A stretch of DNA of 8,186 bases from an uncultured Ruminococcus sp. (GCA_946537565.1 CAMNFW010000087.1:1-8186); one strand, 5' to 3'; shown: positions 1 to 6,003, numbered from the stretch's first letter. Translations and numbers: made by a program. The notes: generated from the letters alone by a model not told the origin.

Positions 1-71
1 GTAGCCATTCTCTTCATGAAGCCATGCTCCTTCTTTCTGTGGAGCTTCTTAGGCTGATATGTTCTTTTCAT
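1..71 (-). CDS. rpmH: 50S ribosomal protein L34, N-terminal part (runs off the left edge)
   Basis: Reading the minus strand from the ATG at 71-69 gives MKRTYQPKKLHRKKEHGF followed by MKRMA and a first partial codon. This is the very basic N-terminus of ribosomal protein L34, a roughly 44-residue component of the large ribosomal subunit, so about half the gene is present. A strong ribosome-binding site (minus strand GAGGAGG, plus coordinates 81-87) lies about 9 nt upstream of the ATG. The gene is transcribed away from dnaA. In Firmicutes, rpmH is the classic divergent neighbour of dnaA and is usually followed by rnpA and the membrane insertase gene, which would lie outside this window. The match to L34 is nearly unambiguous despite the short length. 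Confidence 0.96.
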   Translation of the reverse strand, partial: MKRTYQPKKLHRKKEHGFMKRMA

Positions 72-79
72 ATTCAGTG

Positions 80-87
80 TCCTCCTC
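80..87 (-). promoter_or_regulatory. rpmH ribosome-binding site
   Basis: The minus strand reads GAGGAGGA just upstream of the rpmH ATG, with about 8-9 nt spacing. This is a near-ideal Shine-Dalgarno sequence and supports the start at 71. Confidence 0.85.
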
Positions 88-108
88 TCTGCACTAATGA
101 TATAAACA

Positions 109-170
109 GGACAAGCCGCAGCAGCCGGTCCATATAAGCTGAAAAGCTTGTACAGGCAAAGTTCCTGTAC
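109..170 (-). other. Structured rpmH leader (three potential hairpins)
   Basis: The predicted rpmH leader can fold into consecutive hairpins. The first is a perfect 7-bp stem, GTACAGG/CCTGTAC (150-156 with 164-170), with a 7-nt loop. The second, directly adjacent, is a 5-bp stem AAGCT/AGCTT (136-140 with 145-149) with a 4-nt loop. The third is a weaker GGAC/GTCC pairing (109-112 with 128-131). The stems are seen in the sequence; any role in L34 regulation or RNA stability is inference. No U-run follows the stems on the minus strand, so they are not a terminator. Confidence 0.4.
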
Positions 171-185
171 GCACTATACTTTATG

Positions 186-214
186 ATTATACTAAAAAAA
201 AACAGAGATGTCAA
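186..214 (-). promoter_or_regulatory. Consensus sigma-A promoter of rpmH
   Basis: On the minus strand the -35 element is TTGACA (plus coordinates 209-214) and the -10 element is TATAAT (186-191), separated by exactly 17 bp. Both hexamers match the vegetative sigma factor consensus perfectly. Upstream of the -35, plus coordinates 222-265 are made of A and T tracts (A8 at 222-229, A9 at 236-244), a typical UP-element composition for strong ribosomal-protein promoters. The predicted start of transcription is near 179, leaving a leader of about 107 nt before the rpmH ATG. Confidence 0.88.
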
Positions 215-422
215 GCAGTTTAAAAAAAATTTTTCAAAAAAAAATGATTTTTATATTTTTTTACCAACACCAGCCGGATATCTCCCCTGTACTTTTCAAC
301 AATAATAATAATTCTGCCAGCGGAAAATGCGATTTTAATACTTTCCGGCTGCAATATTTCTTCTCTTTTTTACCTCAGATAACCGCTTCTCATGCCGTTA
401 TCTCCCGTCTGAGACCAGAAGC

Positions 423-437
423 ATCTGTTAAACAGAT
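423..437. repeat. 15-bp inverted repeat in oriC
   Basis: ATCTGTT and AACAGAT form a perfect 7-bp inverted repeat around a single central A. The half-site resembles neither a DnaA box nor the promoter elements seen here. It could be a dimeric regulator site; the binder is unknown. Confidence 0.5.
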
Positions 438-472
438 TTCAACTTGACGTTTCAACTTTTTTAACACAGATA

Positions 473-486
473 TTAACATATGTTAA
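473..486. repeat. 14-bp perfect palindrome in oriC
   Basis: TTAACATATGTTAA is a perfect palindrome. Its halves (TTAACA and TGTTAA) share the AACA/TGTT end of the DnaA boxes nearby, so it may act as a pair of weak convergent boxes or as a separate operator. Confidence 0.5.
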
Positions 487-504
487 AACTGAGGACTCAA
501 CTTT

Positions 505-534
505 TGTTGAAAAGTTGATGTGTTCTGTGGAAAA
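505..534 (-). promoter_or_regulatory. Tandem pair of DnaA boxes
   Basis: Two minus-strand boxes, TTTTCAACA (505-513) and TTTTCCACA (526-534), sit in the same orientation with starts 21 bp apart, two helical turns. Each resembles the TTATNCACA consensus with one or two differences. Same-face spacing favours co-operative DnaA binding; binding itself is inferred. Confidence 0.65.
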
Positions 535-649
535 CCAGGTTTAACACGGCTGCATGAGGAATTTTTTGCCGCTGGAATCAGGTTTAGATGTGAGGATGCA
601 GGTTGAAAAGACAGAAAAGTAAGATTTTTAAGCAGATTTTGTCCTTCAC

Positions 650-682
650 TTTTCAACAATCTGTCAATTAAGCTGTTGATAA
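650..682. promoter_or_regulatory. Convergent pair of DnaA boxes next to the dnaA promoter
   Basis: TTTTCAACA on the plus strand (650-658) faces TTATCAACA on the minus strand (674-682). The pair ends about 37 bp before the dnaA -35 element, a position suited to autorepression of dnaA by DnaA. A similar convergent pair lies after dnaA at 2288-2308. Confidence 0.65.
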
Positions 683-719
683 AACTCTTTTTTTCTAACT
701 TCTGATAAATGAAAATCTC

Positions 720-748
720 TTGCAATTCTTATTAATATATGTTATAAT
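720..748 (+). promoter_or_regulatory. Sigma-A promoter of dnaA (extended -10)
   Basis: TTGCAA (720-725) and TATAAT (743-748) are separated by 17 bp, and the bases TGT directly before the -10 provide an extended -10 motif. The predicted transcript starts near 755, giving an untranslated leader of roughly 78 nt before the dnaA ATG at 833. Convergent DnaA boxes at 650-682 lie just upstream, consistent with autoregulation. Confidence 0.85.
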
Positions 749-832
749 AAACTATGTATTACAATAGGAGAATATAGCTGTTTTGTATTTCTGAAAATGG
801 TATTTTTATTATACGGAGGTTTGAAATATTCT

Positions 833-2203
833 ATGAATTCTTTTGAAGAAATGTTTGAAAGGGTAAAAAATTACTGCATCGAAATGAATAAGATCCCAGG
901 AATTGGCGTAAATACCTGGATAGCACCGCTGAAACCCGTCAGCTTCGACGGCTCTGAGGCGGTTTTCAGTGTCCTGACTGATTTTCAGAAGAGGATCGTT
1001 ATGTCCCAGTACGCTCCTATACTGGAAGAGGCTTTCCTCAATGTTTATGGTCTCAATGTAAAACTCATTATCAATGTGGAGGCCAAGGACCAGCCTTCCG
1101 GCTCCGCTCCCACAGTGGCTGAACTGGAACAGAAAAACGCTGAGCTGGAACAGTCCTTTAAATTCGCTAACTATGACTACACCTTCGATACCTTCATCGA
1201 GGGTCCTTCAAACAGCTTTGCCCTTGCGTGCAGCAAATCTGTGGCTAAAAATTGTGTAGAAAATGAGGTTTCCGGCTATAATCCGCTGTTTATTTACGGT
1301 CCCTCCGGTATGGGCAAAACTCACCTCATAACCGCTATTGCCAAGGAAGTCCAGAAAAATAATCCCGATATCAATATCGTCTATGTCACCAGCGAGACAT
1401 TCGGAAATGACCTTATTTCTGCCCTTAAAACCAATCTCATCTCCGACTTCCAGGAAAAATACCGCAACGCTGATATCCTCCTCATCGACGATATCCAGTT
1501 CTTCGCAGGAAAAGAACGTATGCAGGAGGAATTCTTCCATACCTTCTATAAGCTCCACGAGGAAGGCAAACAGATCGTTATCACCTCTGATAAGCCCCCA
1601 AGAGAGCTTGTTACCCTCGAATACAGACTGCGTACCCGTTTTGAAGGCGGTCTTATCGCCGATATTTCCGCTCCTGACTACGAGACCAGACTCGCTATCA
1701 TAAACAGAAAATCTGAACTTCTCGGTATGCAGATGCCCTCAGAGGTTTCAGAATTTATGGCAAACCGCCTGAAATCCAATATCCGTCAGCTGGAAGGCGC
1801 TGTTAAAAAGCTTAAGGCTCTTAACCATTTCGCCGGCAGCCCTATCTCTATTTCTATGGCGCAGAGCGTTATCCGTGATGTTCTTACTGATGAACAGCCT
1901 ATCCCGATAACCGTCGAGAAAATAATTTCCGAAGTTTCTACAGTTTACGGCGTTTCACCAGAGGATATCCGCTCCAATAAACGCTCACAGCAGATATCTA
2001 TCGCCCGTAAAGTGGCTATATATGTTGTAAGAGAAATTACTCAGATGCCGCTTGCTTCTATAGGTACTGAGTTCGGCGGCCGTGACCATTCTACTATTGT
2101 TTACTCTATAAATAATGTCTCTGAAGCTATCAACAAAGACCCTAACCTTAATACCCTCGTCAACGATATAATCAAGAATATCAGAGATAAAAGCAAGATC
2201 TGA
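833..2203 (+). CDS. dnaA: Chromosomal replication initiator protein DnaA
   Basis: This 456-residue AAA+ ATPase binds DnaA boxes and opens the origin. The order is domain I (about 1-80, with the conserved Trp region VNTWIAPL), a short Glu-rich linker (81-110), the AAA+ domain from about 113 and the DNA-binding domain from about 345. Walker A is GPSGMGKT (156-163), Walker B is ILLIDD (215-220), the arginine-finger segment is LRTRFEGGL (266-274), and the DnaA signature GGRDHSTI (415-422) reads the box. The start at 833 was chosen over an in-frame ATG at 797 because GGAGG (815-819) precedes 833, although its 13-nt spacing is long, and because the protein then begins like family members. The length is normal. 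The gene lies between the two halves of oriC, and an extended -10 promoter is at 720-748. Confidence 0.98.
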   Translation: MNSFEEMFERVKNYCIEMNKIPGIGVNTWIAPLKPVSFDGSEAVFSVLTDFQKRIVMSQYAPILEEAFLNVYGLNVKLIINVEAKDQPSGSAPTVAELEQKNAELEQSFKFANYDYTFDTFIEGPSNSFALACSKSVAKNCVENEVSGYNPLFIYGPSGMGKTHLITAIAKEVQKNNPDINIVYVTSETFGNDLISALKTNLISDFQEKYRNADILLIDDIQFFAGKERMQEEFFHTFYKLHEEGKQIVITSDKPPRELVTLEYRLRTRFEGGLIADISAPDYETRLAIINRKSELLGMQMPSEVSEFMANRLKSNIRQLEGAVKKLKALNHFAGSPISISMAQSVIRDVLTDEQPIPITVEKIISEVSTVYGVSPEDIRSNKRSQQISIARKVAIYVVREITQMPLASIGTEFGGRDHSTIVYSINNVSEAINKDPNLNTLVNDIIKNIRDKSKI

Positions 2204-2232
2204 TCAGCCTGACAGCAAAGCCTTAAGGCTGA
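2204..2232 (+). other. Hairpin directly after the dnaA stop
   Basis: TCAGCCT (2204-2210) pairs with AGGCTGA (2226-2232) around a 15-nt loop. An overlapping perfect palindrome, AGCCTTAAGGCT, occupies 2219-2230. No T-run follows, so this is not a convincing intrinsic terminator; it may protect the 3' end or slow polymerase before the origin. Confidence 0.35.
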
Positions 2233-2287
2233 GTTATAAGCTTAAAATCAACTGTTGAGAAGGTTGAAACACAATGTTTAAACAGAG

Positions 2288-2308
2288 TTTTCAACACGCT
2301 GTTGATAA
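2288..2308. promoter_or_regulatory. Convergent DnaA-box pair after dnaA
   Basis: TTTTCAACA (2288-2296, plus) and TTATCAACA (2300-2308, minus) face each other across only 3 bp. The same two 9-mers form a convergent pair with 15-bp spacing before dnaA (650-682). Confidence 0.65.
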
Positions 2309-2619
2309 CACGGTTGAATAGTCAGAATTCAAAAATTTCCCGGACAAACCGTCATGTTCAGCATTTATGCCGCTGCCGGAAATATTCGTTGTCAACTATA
2401 ATAAACTTTCAACATATAACAGCTGTTTTGAAAACTGAAAGCGGAATCGTTAAAAATATTGCATTTCCACCGGATTTTGCACTTTTGATCAACTTCAACT
2501 CCACACTATTAACAGCCTTCCGCTGTATTTCAAGCTTGTCCACATTTATGAAAAATATCACAACAGCTGCTTGTGGAGGTCAAAACCACGCAGATAAGCC
2601 TTTTGAAGGCGATTCTGAC

Positions 2620-2650
2620 TTTTCCACACCCCCTACTACTACAACAATAA
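2620..2650 (+). promoter_or_regulatory. Basal origin unwinding element: DnaA box, GC cluster, DnaA-trios
   Basis: A plus-strand box TTTTCCACA (2620-2628) is followed by a run of five C (2629-2633), then CTA-CTA-CTA (2633-2641) and the degenerate trinucleotides CAA-CAA-TAA (2642-2650), running into alternating AT sequence. In B. subtilis, origin opening requires exactly this order of DnaA box, short GC-rich step and repeated trinucleotides (3'-GAT-5' on the strand bound by DnaA, seen as CTA on the other strand). Three perfect trios are visible here. The layout is seen directly; function is inferred from the described B. subtilis element. Confidence 0.8.
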
Positions 2651-2720
2651 ATATATATTCTTATCTTAGTACATATCTTGTATGATATACATGACAGATG
2701 TGTTATTATATATGATCATA
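2634..2720. other. Predicted DNA unwinding region
   Basis: This stretch directly right of the GC cluster is almost entirely A/T, with runs such as AATAAATATATATTC and a 12-bp palindrome ATATGATCATAT (2710-2721). It lies next to the trios, where duplex melting and helicase loading would be expected. Confidence 0.65.
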
Positions 2721-2734
2721 TCACTTGCTGAATT

Positions 2735-2778
2735 TTTCACAGCATATCATTTATTAATAACATTTCACAACATATCAT
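2735..2778 (+). repeat. 16-bp direct repeat upstream of dnaN
   Basis: TTTCACAGCATATCAT (2735-2750) and TTTCACAACATATCAT (2763-2778) match at 15 of 16 positions with a 28-bp period. A third partial copy, CATATCAC, lies at 2717-2724, and inverted forms of its core occur at 2682-2689 and 2787-2794. The second copy overlaps the predicted dnaN -35 element. It is a probable protein-binding site set of unknown partner. Confidence 0.6.
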
Positions 2779-2791
2779 AACATAGTATGAT
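2764..2791 (+). promoter_or_regulatory. Probable dnaN promoter
   Basis: TTCACA (2764-2769) and TATGAT (2786-2791) each match the vegetative consensus at five of six positions and are 16 bp apart. The transcript would start near 2798, about 83 nt before dnaN. Read-through from dnaA is also possible, since no strong terminator separates the genes. Confidence 0.55.
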
Positions 2792-2880
2792 AAGTAAAAA
2801 TCTCCCGTAAAATGAATTACTTCATATCAAGGGTTTCTATAATAAAATATTTCCTGTATATAAGGAGGATTATTAGTATA

Positions 2881-3984
2881 ATGAGATTCGTATGCAATAA
2901 AAATGAACTGAGCGAGGCTATTACAAGCGTTTCAAGAGCTGTTCCTCAAAAATCAACTGTTCAGGTCCTTGAAGGTATTAAGGTGAAGGTTATGCAGAAT
3001 TCACTGGAGCTTACTGCCTATAACCTTGAAATGGCTATCGTTTCAAAAATTACTGCCGCTTCTCAGGATGAAGGTGAATTCGTTGTCAATGCAAGACTGT
3101 TCAGCGAATTTACAAGAAAAATGCCCGGTGAAGAGGTTTGCGTAGATATAAATGACAATAATATAGTCACTATGACTGGTGATGCTTCTGAATGCAGCTT
3201 CCCGGCTATGTCCGCTGAGGATTATCCCGATCTTCCGGAGGTTGATCAGGGCAGCAGCTTCAACATTAAACAGAAGATCCTTAAGTCTATGATAGATACC
3301 ACCAGCTATGCTGCTTCTACAAATGAAAGCAAGCCAATTTTTACCGGTGAGCTTTTCGATATCGAAGGCAGCAGCTTCAACCTTGTGGCTATCGACGGTT
3401 TCAGACTCGCTATCCGCTGTGAGATCACAGAAAATTCCGGAAGCTATCACTTTGTTGTGCCTAAAAAAGCTCTTCAGGAGCTGTCTACTCTCATTAAAGA
3501 GGATAACGATAAGGACTGTACTGTGTCCGTCAATGAAAGACATATCATTTTCAGCATCAGTAACGTTCAGGTCATTTCACGTCTGCTGGAGGGCGCTTTC
3601 CATAATTACAAAAAAAGTATCCCCGACAGCTATAAGACCGAGATCATCATGAATAAAAAAGTTATGATCAGCAGCCTGGAACGCTGTTCACTTATCATTG
3701 ATGATAAAAATAAATCTCCTATACGCTGTGAGGTCAGCGGCGGTTCTGTAAAAATAAGCTGCAAAACCGGCGTCGGAAAAGTCAATGATGAGCTTTCTGC
3801 TGATATATCCGGCGAAAATGTTACCATAGGCTTTAATAATAAGCTTATCCTCGAAGCTCTTCGTGCAGCAGAAGGCGATAAGGTAAGGATCCGTCTCAGC
3901 GGTGCGATGAAGGTGATCGAAATTCTCCCTCTTGAGGGCGAAAGCTACATCTACCTGGTAATGCCTATCCAGCTCAAAAATTAA
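2881..3984 (+). CDS. dnaN: DNA polymerase III beta subunit (sliding clamp)
   Basis: This 367-residue protein forms the ring-shaped dimer that holds DNA polymerase III on DNA and recruits other replication and repair proteins. It begins MRFVCNKNELSEAI, contains the clamp-family segment AIDGFRLAIRCE in the middle domain, and ends YIYLVMPIQLKN, the conserved C-terminal strand near the partner-binding pocket. The length fits three clamp domains of about 120 residues each. The start at 2881 is preferred to an upstream in-frame ATG at 2812. AAGGAGG (2862-2868) lies 12 nt before 2881, and the extra residues of the longer form are hydrophobic and unlike clamp N-termini. It follows the downstream half of oriC, and its own promoter is predicted at 2764-2791. 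Confidence 0.97.
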   Translation: MRFVCNKNELSEAITSVSRAVPQKSTVQVLEGIKVKVMQNSLELTAYNLEMAIVSKITAASQDEGEFVVNARLFSEFTRKMPGEEVCVDINDNNIVTMTGDASECSFPAMSAEDYPDLPEVDQGSSFNIKQKILKSMIDTTSYAASTNESKPIFTGELFDIEGSSFNLVAIDGFRLAIRCEITENSGSYHFVVPKKALQELSTLIKEDNDKDCTVSVNERHIIFSISNVQVISRLLEGAFHNYKKSIPDSYKTEIIMNKKVMISSLERCSLIIDDKNKSPIRCEVSGGSVKISCKTGVGKVNDELSADISGENVTIGFNNKLILEALRAAEGDKVRIRLSGAMKVIEILPLEGESYIYLVMPIQLKN

Positions 3985-4022
3985 CAGACGCTGGAAGTGA
4001 ATATACTGAAAGGAAAATTTCT

Positions 4023-4382
4023 ATGATAGTTTACAGAACTTATAAATTCTGCATCGGACCAACGCTGGTGAATATTCTATGCGTTTGTATTGGTGCAGCT
4101 CTGGTGGTTGGTGCGATAAGTCTTTTAACTACCAATATGGCTACTGCAATTATTCTTGGAGTTATAGGCATTGTCATCTATTATCCCATAGGTTTTATTC
4201 TTACAAAAAAGTGGGCTGATGCCTCTATCATAAAAAGACTCAGGACAAACCCCGCTTTTTGCGCTAAATACTGCAATTACTATAGAGATGCTTATAATTA
4301 TGTGTGCCAGATCAACCCGGTATTCGCAAGAACTTATGCCCCCAACGAAAAGGGGAATTTTGTACCAATAAGCAATCAGTAA
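4023..4382 (+). CDS. Hypothetical membrane protein with two transmembrane segments
   Basis: This 119-residue protein is not recognised. Two hydrophobic segments (about 14-35 and 40-60) are predicted to form a helical hairpin. They are followed by a Lys/Arg-rich turn ([14 protein letters not shown], about 61-74) and a Tyr/Cys-rich soluble tail of about 45 residues with the cluster [17 protein letters not shown] (79-95). By the positive-inside rule the tail and N-terminus are probably cytoplasmic. AAAGGA (4009-4014) lies 8 nt before the ATG, which supports the start. The gene sits 38 bp after dnaN and 20 bp before yaaA in the same direction, so it is probably in the same operon. Bacillus subtilis has no gene at this place. 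Function is unknown; being a real gene is likely from the RBS, spacing and protein-like composition. Confidence 0.8.
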   Translation: MIVYRTYKFCIGPTLVNILCVCIGAALVVGAISLLTTNMATAIILGVIGIVIYYPIGFILTKKWADASIIKRLRTNPAFCAKYCNYYRDAYNYVCQINPVFARTYAPNEKGNFVPISNQ

Positions 4383-4402
4383 TCTTTTACGGAGTTGAAT
4401 AT

Positions 4403-4612
4403 ATGGAAGAAATAAAGATCAGCACTGAATTCATAAAGCTGGATTCTCTGCTTAAATTTGCCGGTCTCGCTGATACTGGAGGCGAGGCAAAGCAGCTCAT
4501 TCAGGACGGTTTTGTTTCCGTCAACGGTGAGGTCTGTACTATGAGAGGAAAAAAGATCCGTCCCGGTGACAGAGTTTCTGTTGAGGACGGCGATGAGGTC
4601 ATAGTTAAATGA
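4403..4612 (+). CDS. yaaA: S4-domain protein YaaA
   Basis: This 69-residue protein consists almost entirely of one S4 RNA-binding domain. The segment [20 protein letters not shown] (12-31) and FVSVNGEV...RGKKIRPGD (37-56) are the typical helix-loop and beta parts. It belongs to the small S4 family always found between dnaN and recF in Firmicutes, thought to act on ribosomes or structured RNA. It is unrelated to the Escherichia coli protein also called YaaA. The start at 4403 was chosen because CGGAG (4390-4394) lies 8 nt upstream and family members have about 70 residues; an in-frame ATG at 4304 would overlap the preceding gene by 79 bp. Its stop overlaps the recF start as ATGA (4609-4612). 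Confidence 0.93.
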   Translation: MEEIKISTEFIKLDSLLKFAGLADTGGEAKQLIQDGFVSVNGEVCTMRGKKIRPGDRVSVEDGDEVIVK

Positions 4613-5733
4613 TAATTACCTATGCCGATATTGAAAGCTTTAAGAATATCTCCGGGATAAGCTTTGAGCCGGACCCTAAGTATAATATCATTATCGGCAG
4701 AAATGCTCAGGGAAAAACTAATCTGCTGGAAGCCCTGTGGATGCTCTCAGGCTGTAAAAGCTTCCGGGGTTCAAAGGAAAAGGAATGTATACCCCTGGGC
4801 GGTAAGAAAATGAGCTGCCGCATAAGACTTAACGACGGCTCAAGAGATCAAAAACTCAGCTATGATATTATCAGGGAAGGCAATTCAAATAAAAAAAGAA
4901 TTACCGTAAATGGTGTCCCTCAGAAAAGTACAAGGGCTTTGTTTGAGGTGTTCAAGTGTATATCATTTACCCCTGACGATGTCAATATAATCAAGGGTAC
5001 TCCCGAAAAACGCAGAAGCTTCATTGACCTTGCTGCTTCCCAGCTTAACCCGATATTAACAGTTCATGTTACTAAGCTCTACAAGATAATCGAAAACAGA
5101 AATTCTGTCCTGAGAAATATCAATTCAGGGATAATCAGAGATAATGAGGCTCTCGTTACCTACGATTCCATGCTCTCACGCATAGGCTCATTGGTCTCAT
5201 TTATGAGATATGATTATATTGCCCGGCTCAATGAGGTCTGCGAAAAGCTTTACAAAACTATATCCGGCGGAAAAGAAAAGCTTGAACTGGAATACAGATC
5301 AAATATTTTCGATAAGCAGGACTTTGAAAACGGCTGCGGCCCGGAGGCTTATGAAAAATACAGCGCAAAGCTCATTGAAAGCCGTGAAAGCGATATCATT
5401 ACCAGCTCTACCCGTTTCGGTGTGAATCGTGACGAGATAACCGTTAGGATTGACGGTATAAGTGCAAAGGAATACGCTTCTCAGGGTCAGATAAAAAGCG
5501 CTGCCCTGGTTATCAAACTCGCTCAGGCTGAAATTTATAAGAGCCGGTGCAAGGAATCACCGGTCGTTTTCCTTGATGACGTTATGGGCGAGCTGGACGA
5601 AAACAGGCAGCGGTTCGTGCTGGATATGGTGAAAAATATGCAGGTCTTCATCACTACTCCCAATGCAGGTGCGCTTCTTCCGGAGATAAAGGGAAAGGTC
5701 ATGACTATCAGCGGAGGCAGGATTGAGGAATGA
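4609..5733 (+). CDS. recF: DNA replication and repair protein RecF
   Basis: This 374-residue SMC/ABC-like ATPase acts with RecO and RecR to load RecA at single-strand gaps and stalled forks. Walker A is GRNAQGKT (30-37). The ABC signature is SQGQ (291-294, in [12 protein letters not shown]), Walker B is VVFLDD (319-324), and the D-loop GELD is at 327-330. [21 protein letters not shown] (120-140) is a strongly conserved RecF stretch. The length is normal. The start overlaps the yaaA stop by 4 bp, with TGAGGT (4594-4599) 9 nt upstream inside yaaA, so translation is probably coupled. The stop overlaps the remB start in the same way. The signature continues IK where many relatives have QR, a minor variation. 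Confidence 0.97.
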   Translation: MIITYADIESFKNISGISFEPDPKYNIIIGRNAQGKTNLLEALWMLSGCKSFRGSKEKECIPLGGKKMSCRIRLNDGSRDQKLSYDIIREGNSNKKRITVNGVPQKSTRALFEVFKCISFTPDDVNIIKGTPEKRRSFIDLAASQLNPILTVHVTKLYKIIENRNSVLRNINSGIIRDNEALVTYDSMLSRIGSLVSFMRYDYIARLNEVCEKLYKTISGGKEKLELEYRSNIFDKQDFENGCGPEAYEKYSAKLIESRESDIITSSTRFGVNRDEITVRIDGISAKEYASQGQIKSAALVIKLAQAEIYKSRCKESPVVFLDDVMGELDENRQRFVLDMVKNMQVFITTPNAGALLPEIKGKVMTISGGRIEE

Positions 5734-6002
5734 ACAAGGGATATTATCTTCATATCGGTAATAATTACTCGGTGTATACTCCGGATATCGTCGGTATCTT
5801 TGATATGGACAACACCACCGTCGGCAGCCCTACAAAAAAACTGCTCGATAATGCTGAAAAGGAAAAACGCTGCATCTATACCACCTATGAGCTTCCGAAA
5901 AGCTTTATCATAACCGTCAAAAACGGAAAAAACTTTGTTTATATCTCTCAGCTCTCTGCGGCTACATTGAAAAAACGCCTTTTATCCGGAGGAGGTCTTT
6001 GA
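5730..6002 (+). CDS. remB: Extracellular matrix regulator RemB family protein (DUF370)
   Basis: This 90-residue protein matches the RemB/YaaB family. It starts with YYLHIGNNYSVYTPDIVGIFDMDN (5-28), has the central LPKSFIITV (55-63), and ends with ISQLSAATLKKR (72-83), all familiar from the B. subtilis protein. In B. subtilis RemB, with the related DNA-binding protein RemA, helps activate biofilm-matrix genes; the role in this organism is not known. It lies between recF and gyrB, the same place as in Bacillus. The ATG overlaps the recF stop by 4 bp, and GGAGG (5713-5717) lies 12 nt upstream, so translation is probably coupled to recF. The segment around 30-50 is longer and more basic than in my memory of the Bacillus protein. 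Confidence 0.92.
   Translation: MNKGYYLHIGNNYSVYTPDIVGIFDMDNTTVGSPTKKLLDNAEKEKRCIYTTYELPKSFIITVKNGKNFVYISQLSAATLKKRLLSGGGL
5988..5996 (+). promoter_or_regulatory. Strong ribosome-binding site before a TTG start
   Basis: GGAGGAGGT at the end of remB lies 7 nt before TTG at 6004. It is the most consensus-like Shine-Dalgarno in the window and decides the start of the 59-residue gene that follows. It lies inside the codons for the Gly-rich RemB tail. Confidence 0.8.
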
Positions 6003-6003
6003 G

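Larger units (their letters stand above)
215..719. other. oriC: Upstream half of oriC (rpmH-dnaA spacer with DnaA-box cluster)
   Basis: This gene-free stretch is AT-rich at its left end and carries DnaA-box-like 9-mers related to TTATNCACA. TTTTCAACA lies at 293-301 (plus), 505-513 (minus) and 650-658 (plus). TTTTCCACA lies at 526-534 (minus), TTATCAACA at 674-682 (minus), and a weaker TTTTCAACC at 601-609 (minus). Two palindromes are also present, at 423-437 and 473-486. The arrangement resembles the box clusters upstream of dnaA in B. subtilis, which bind DnaA and take part in origin control and dnaA autoregulation. ORFs across this stretch (208-447 plus, 483-725 minus) look like low-complexity noise and are not called. 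Confidence 0.8.
2253..2720. other. oriC: Downstream half of oriC (dnaA-dnaN spacer)
   Basis: This gene-free spacer carries the second DnaA-box cluster. Boxes are TTCTCAACA at 2253-2261 (minus), TTTTCAACA at 2288-2296 (plus), TTATCAACA at 2300-2308 (minus), CTTTCAACA at 2406-2414 (plus), TTGTCCACA at 2536-2544 (plus) and TTTTCCACA at 2620-2628 (plus). A palindrome TGTTTAAACA lies at 2275-2284. The cluster leads into the probable unwinding site at 2620-2650 and an AT-rich stretch up to about 2720. In B. subtilis the duplex also opens between dnaA and dnaN, so this is the probable place of replication start. An ORF at 2302-2685 has no recognisable protein features and is not called. Confidence 0.85.

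Noticed and set aside
208..447. Plus-strand ORF of 79 codons between rpmH and dnaA
   Set aside because: It covers the rpmH promoter upstream A-tracts and a DnaA box, has low-complexity Lys/Phe/Asn composition and no ribosome-binding site.
483..725. Minus-strand ORF of 80 codons upstream of dnaA
   Set aside because: It spans the DnaA-box cluster and ends at the dnaA promoter. No ribosome-binding site or protein-family resemblance was seen; the open frame is a by-product of the repeated 9-mers.
797..832. Upstream in-frame ATG for dnaA
   Set aside because: No Shine-Dalgarno precedes it at a usable distance, and the dnaA ribosome-binding site lies inside this extension. The added residues are not DnaA-like.
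2204..2232. Hairpin after dnaA as an intrinsic terminator
   Set aside because: The stem is good but no T-run follows, and the loop is large. It was kept only as a hairpin.
2302..2685. Plus-strand ORF of 127 codons between dnaA and dnaN
   Set aside because: It runs through the origin boxes, GC step and trios, with no ribosome-binding site and no recognisable domain.
2812..2880. Upstream in-frame ATG for dnaN
   Set aside because: The strong AAGGAGG site is inside the extension and points to the ATG at 2881, where the normal clamp N-terminus begins.
4304..4402. Longer yaaA start at 4304
   Set aside because: It would overlap the preceding gene by 79 bp and add residues not found in the S4 family; 4403 has its own ribosome-binding site.
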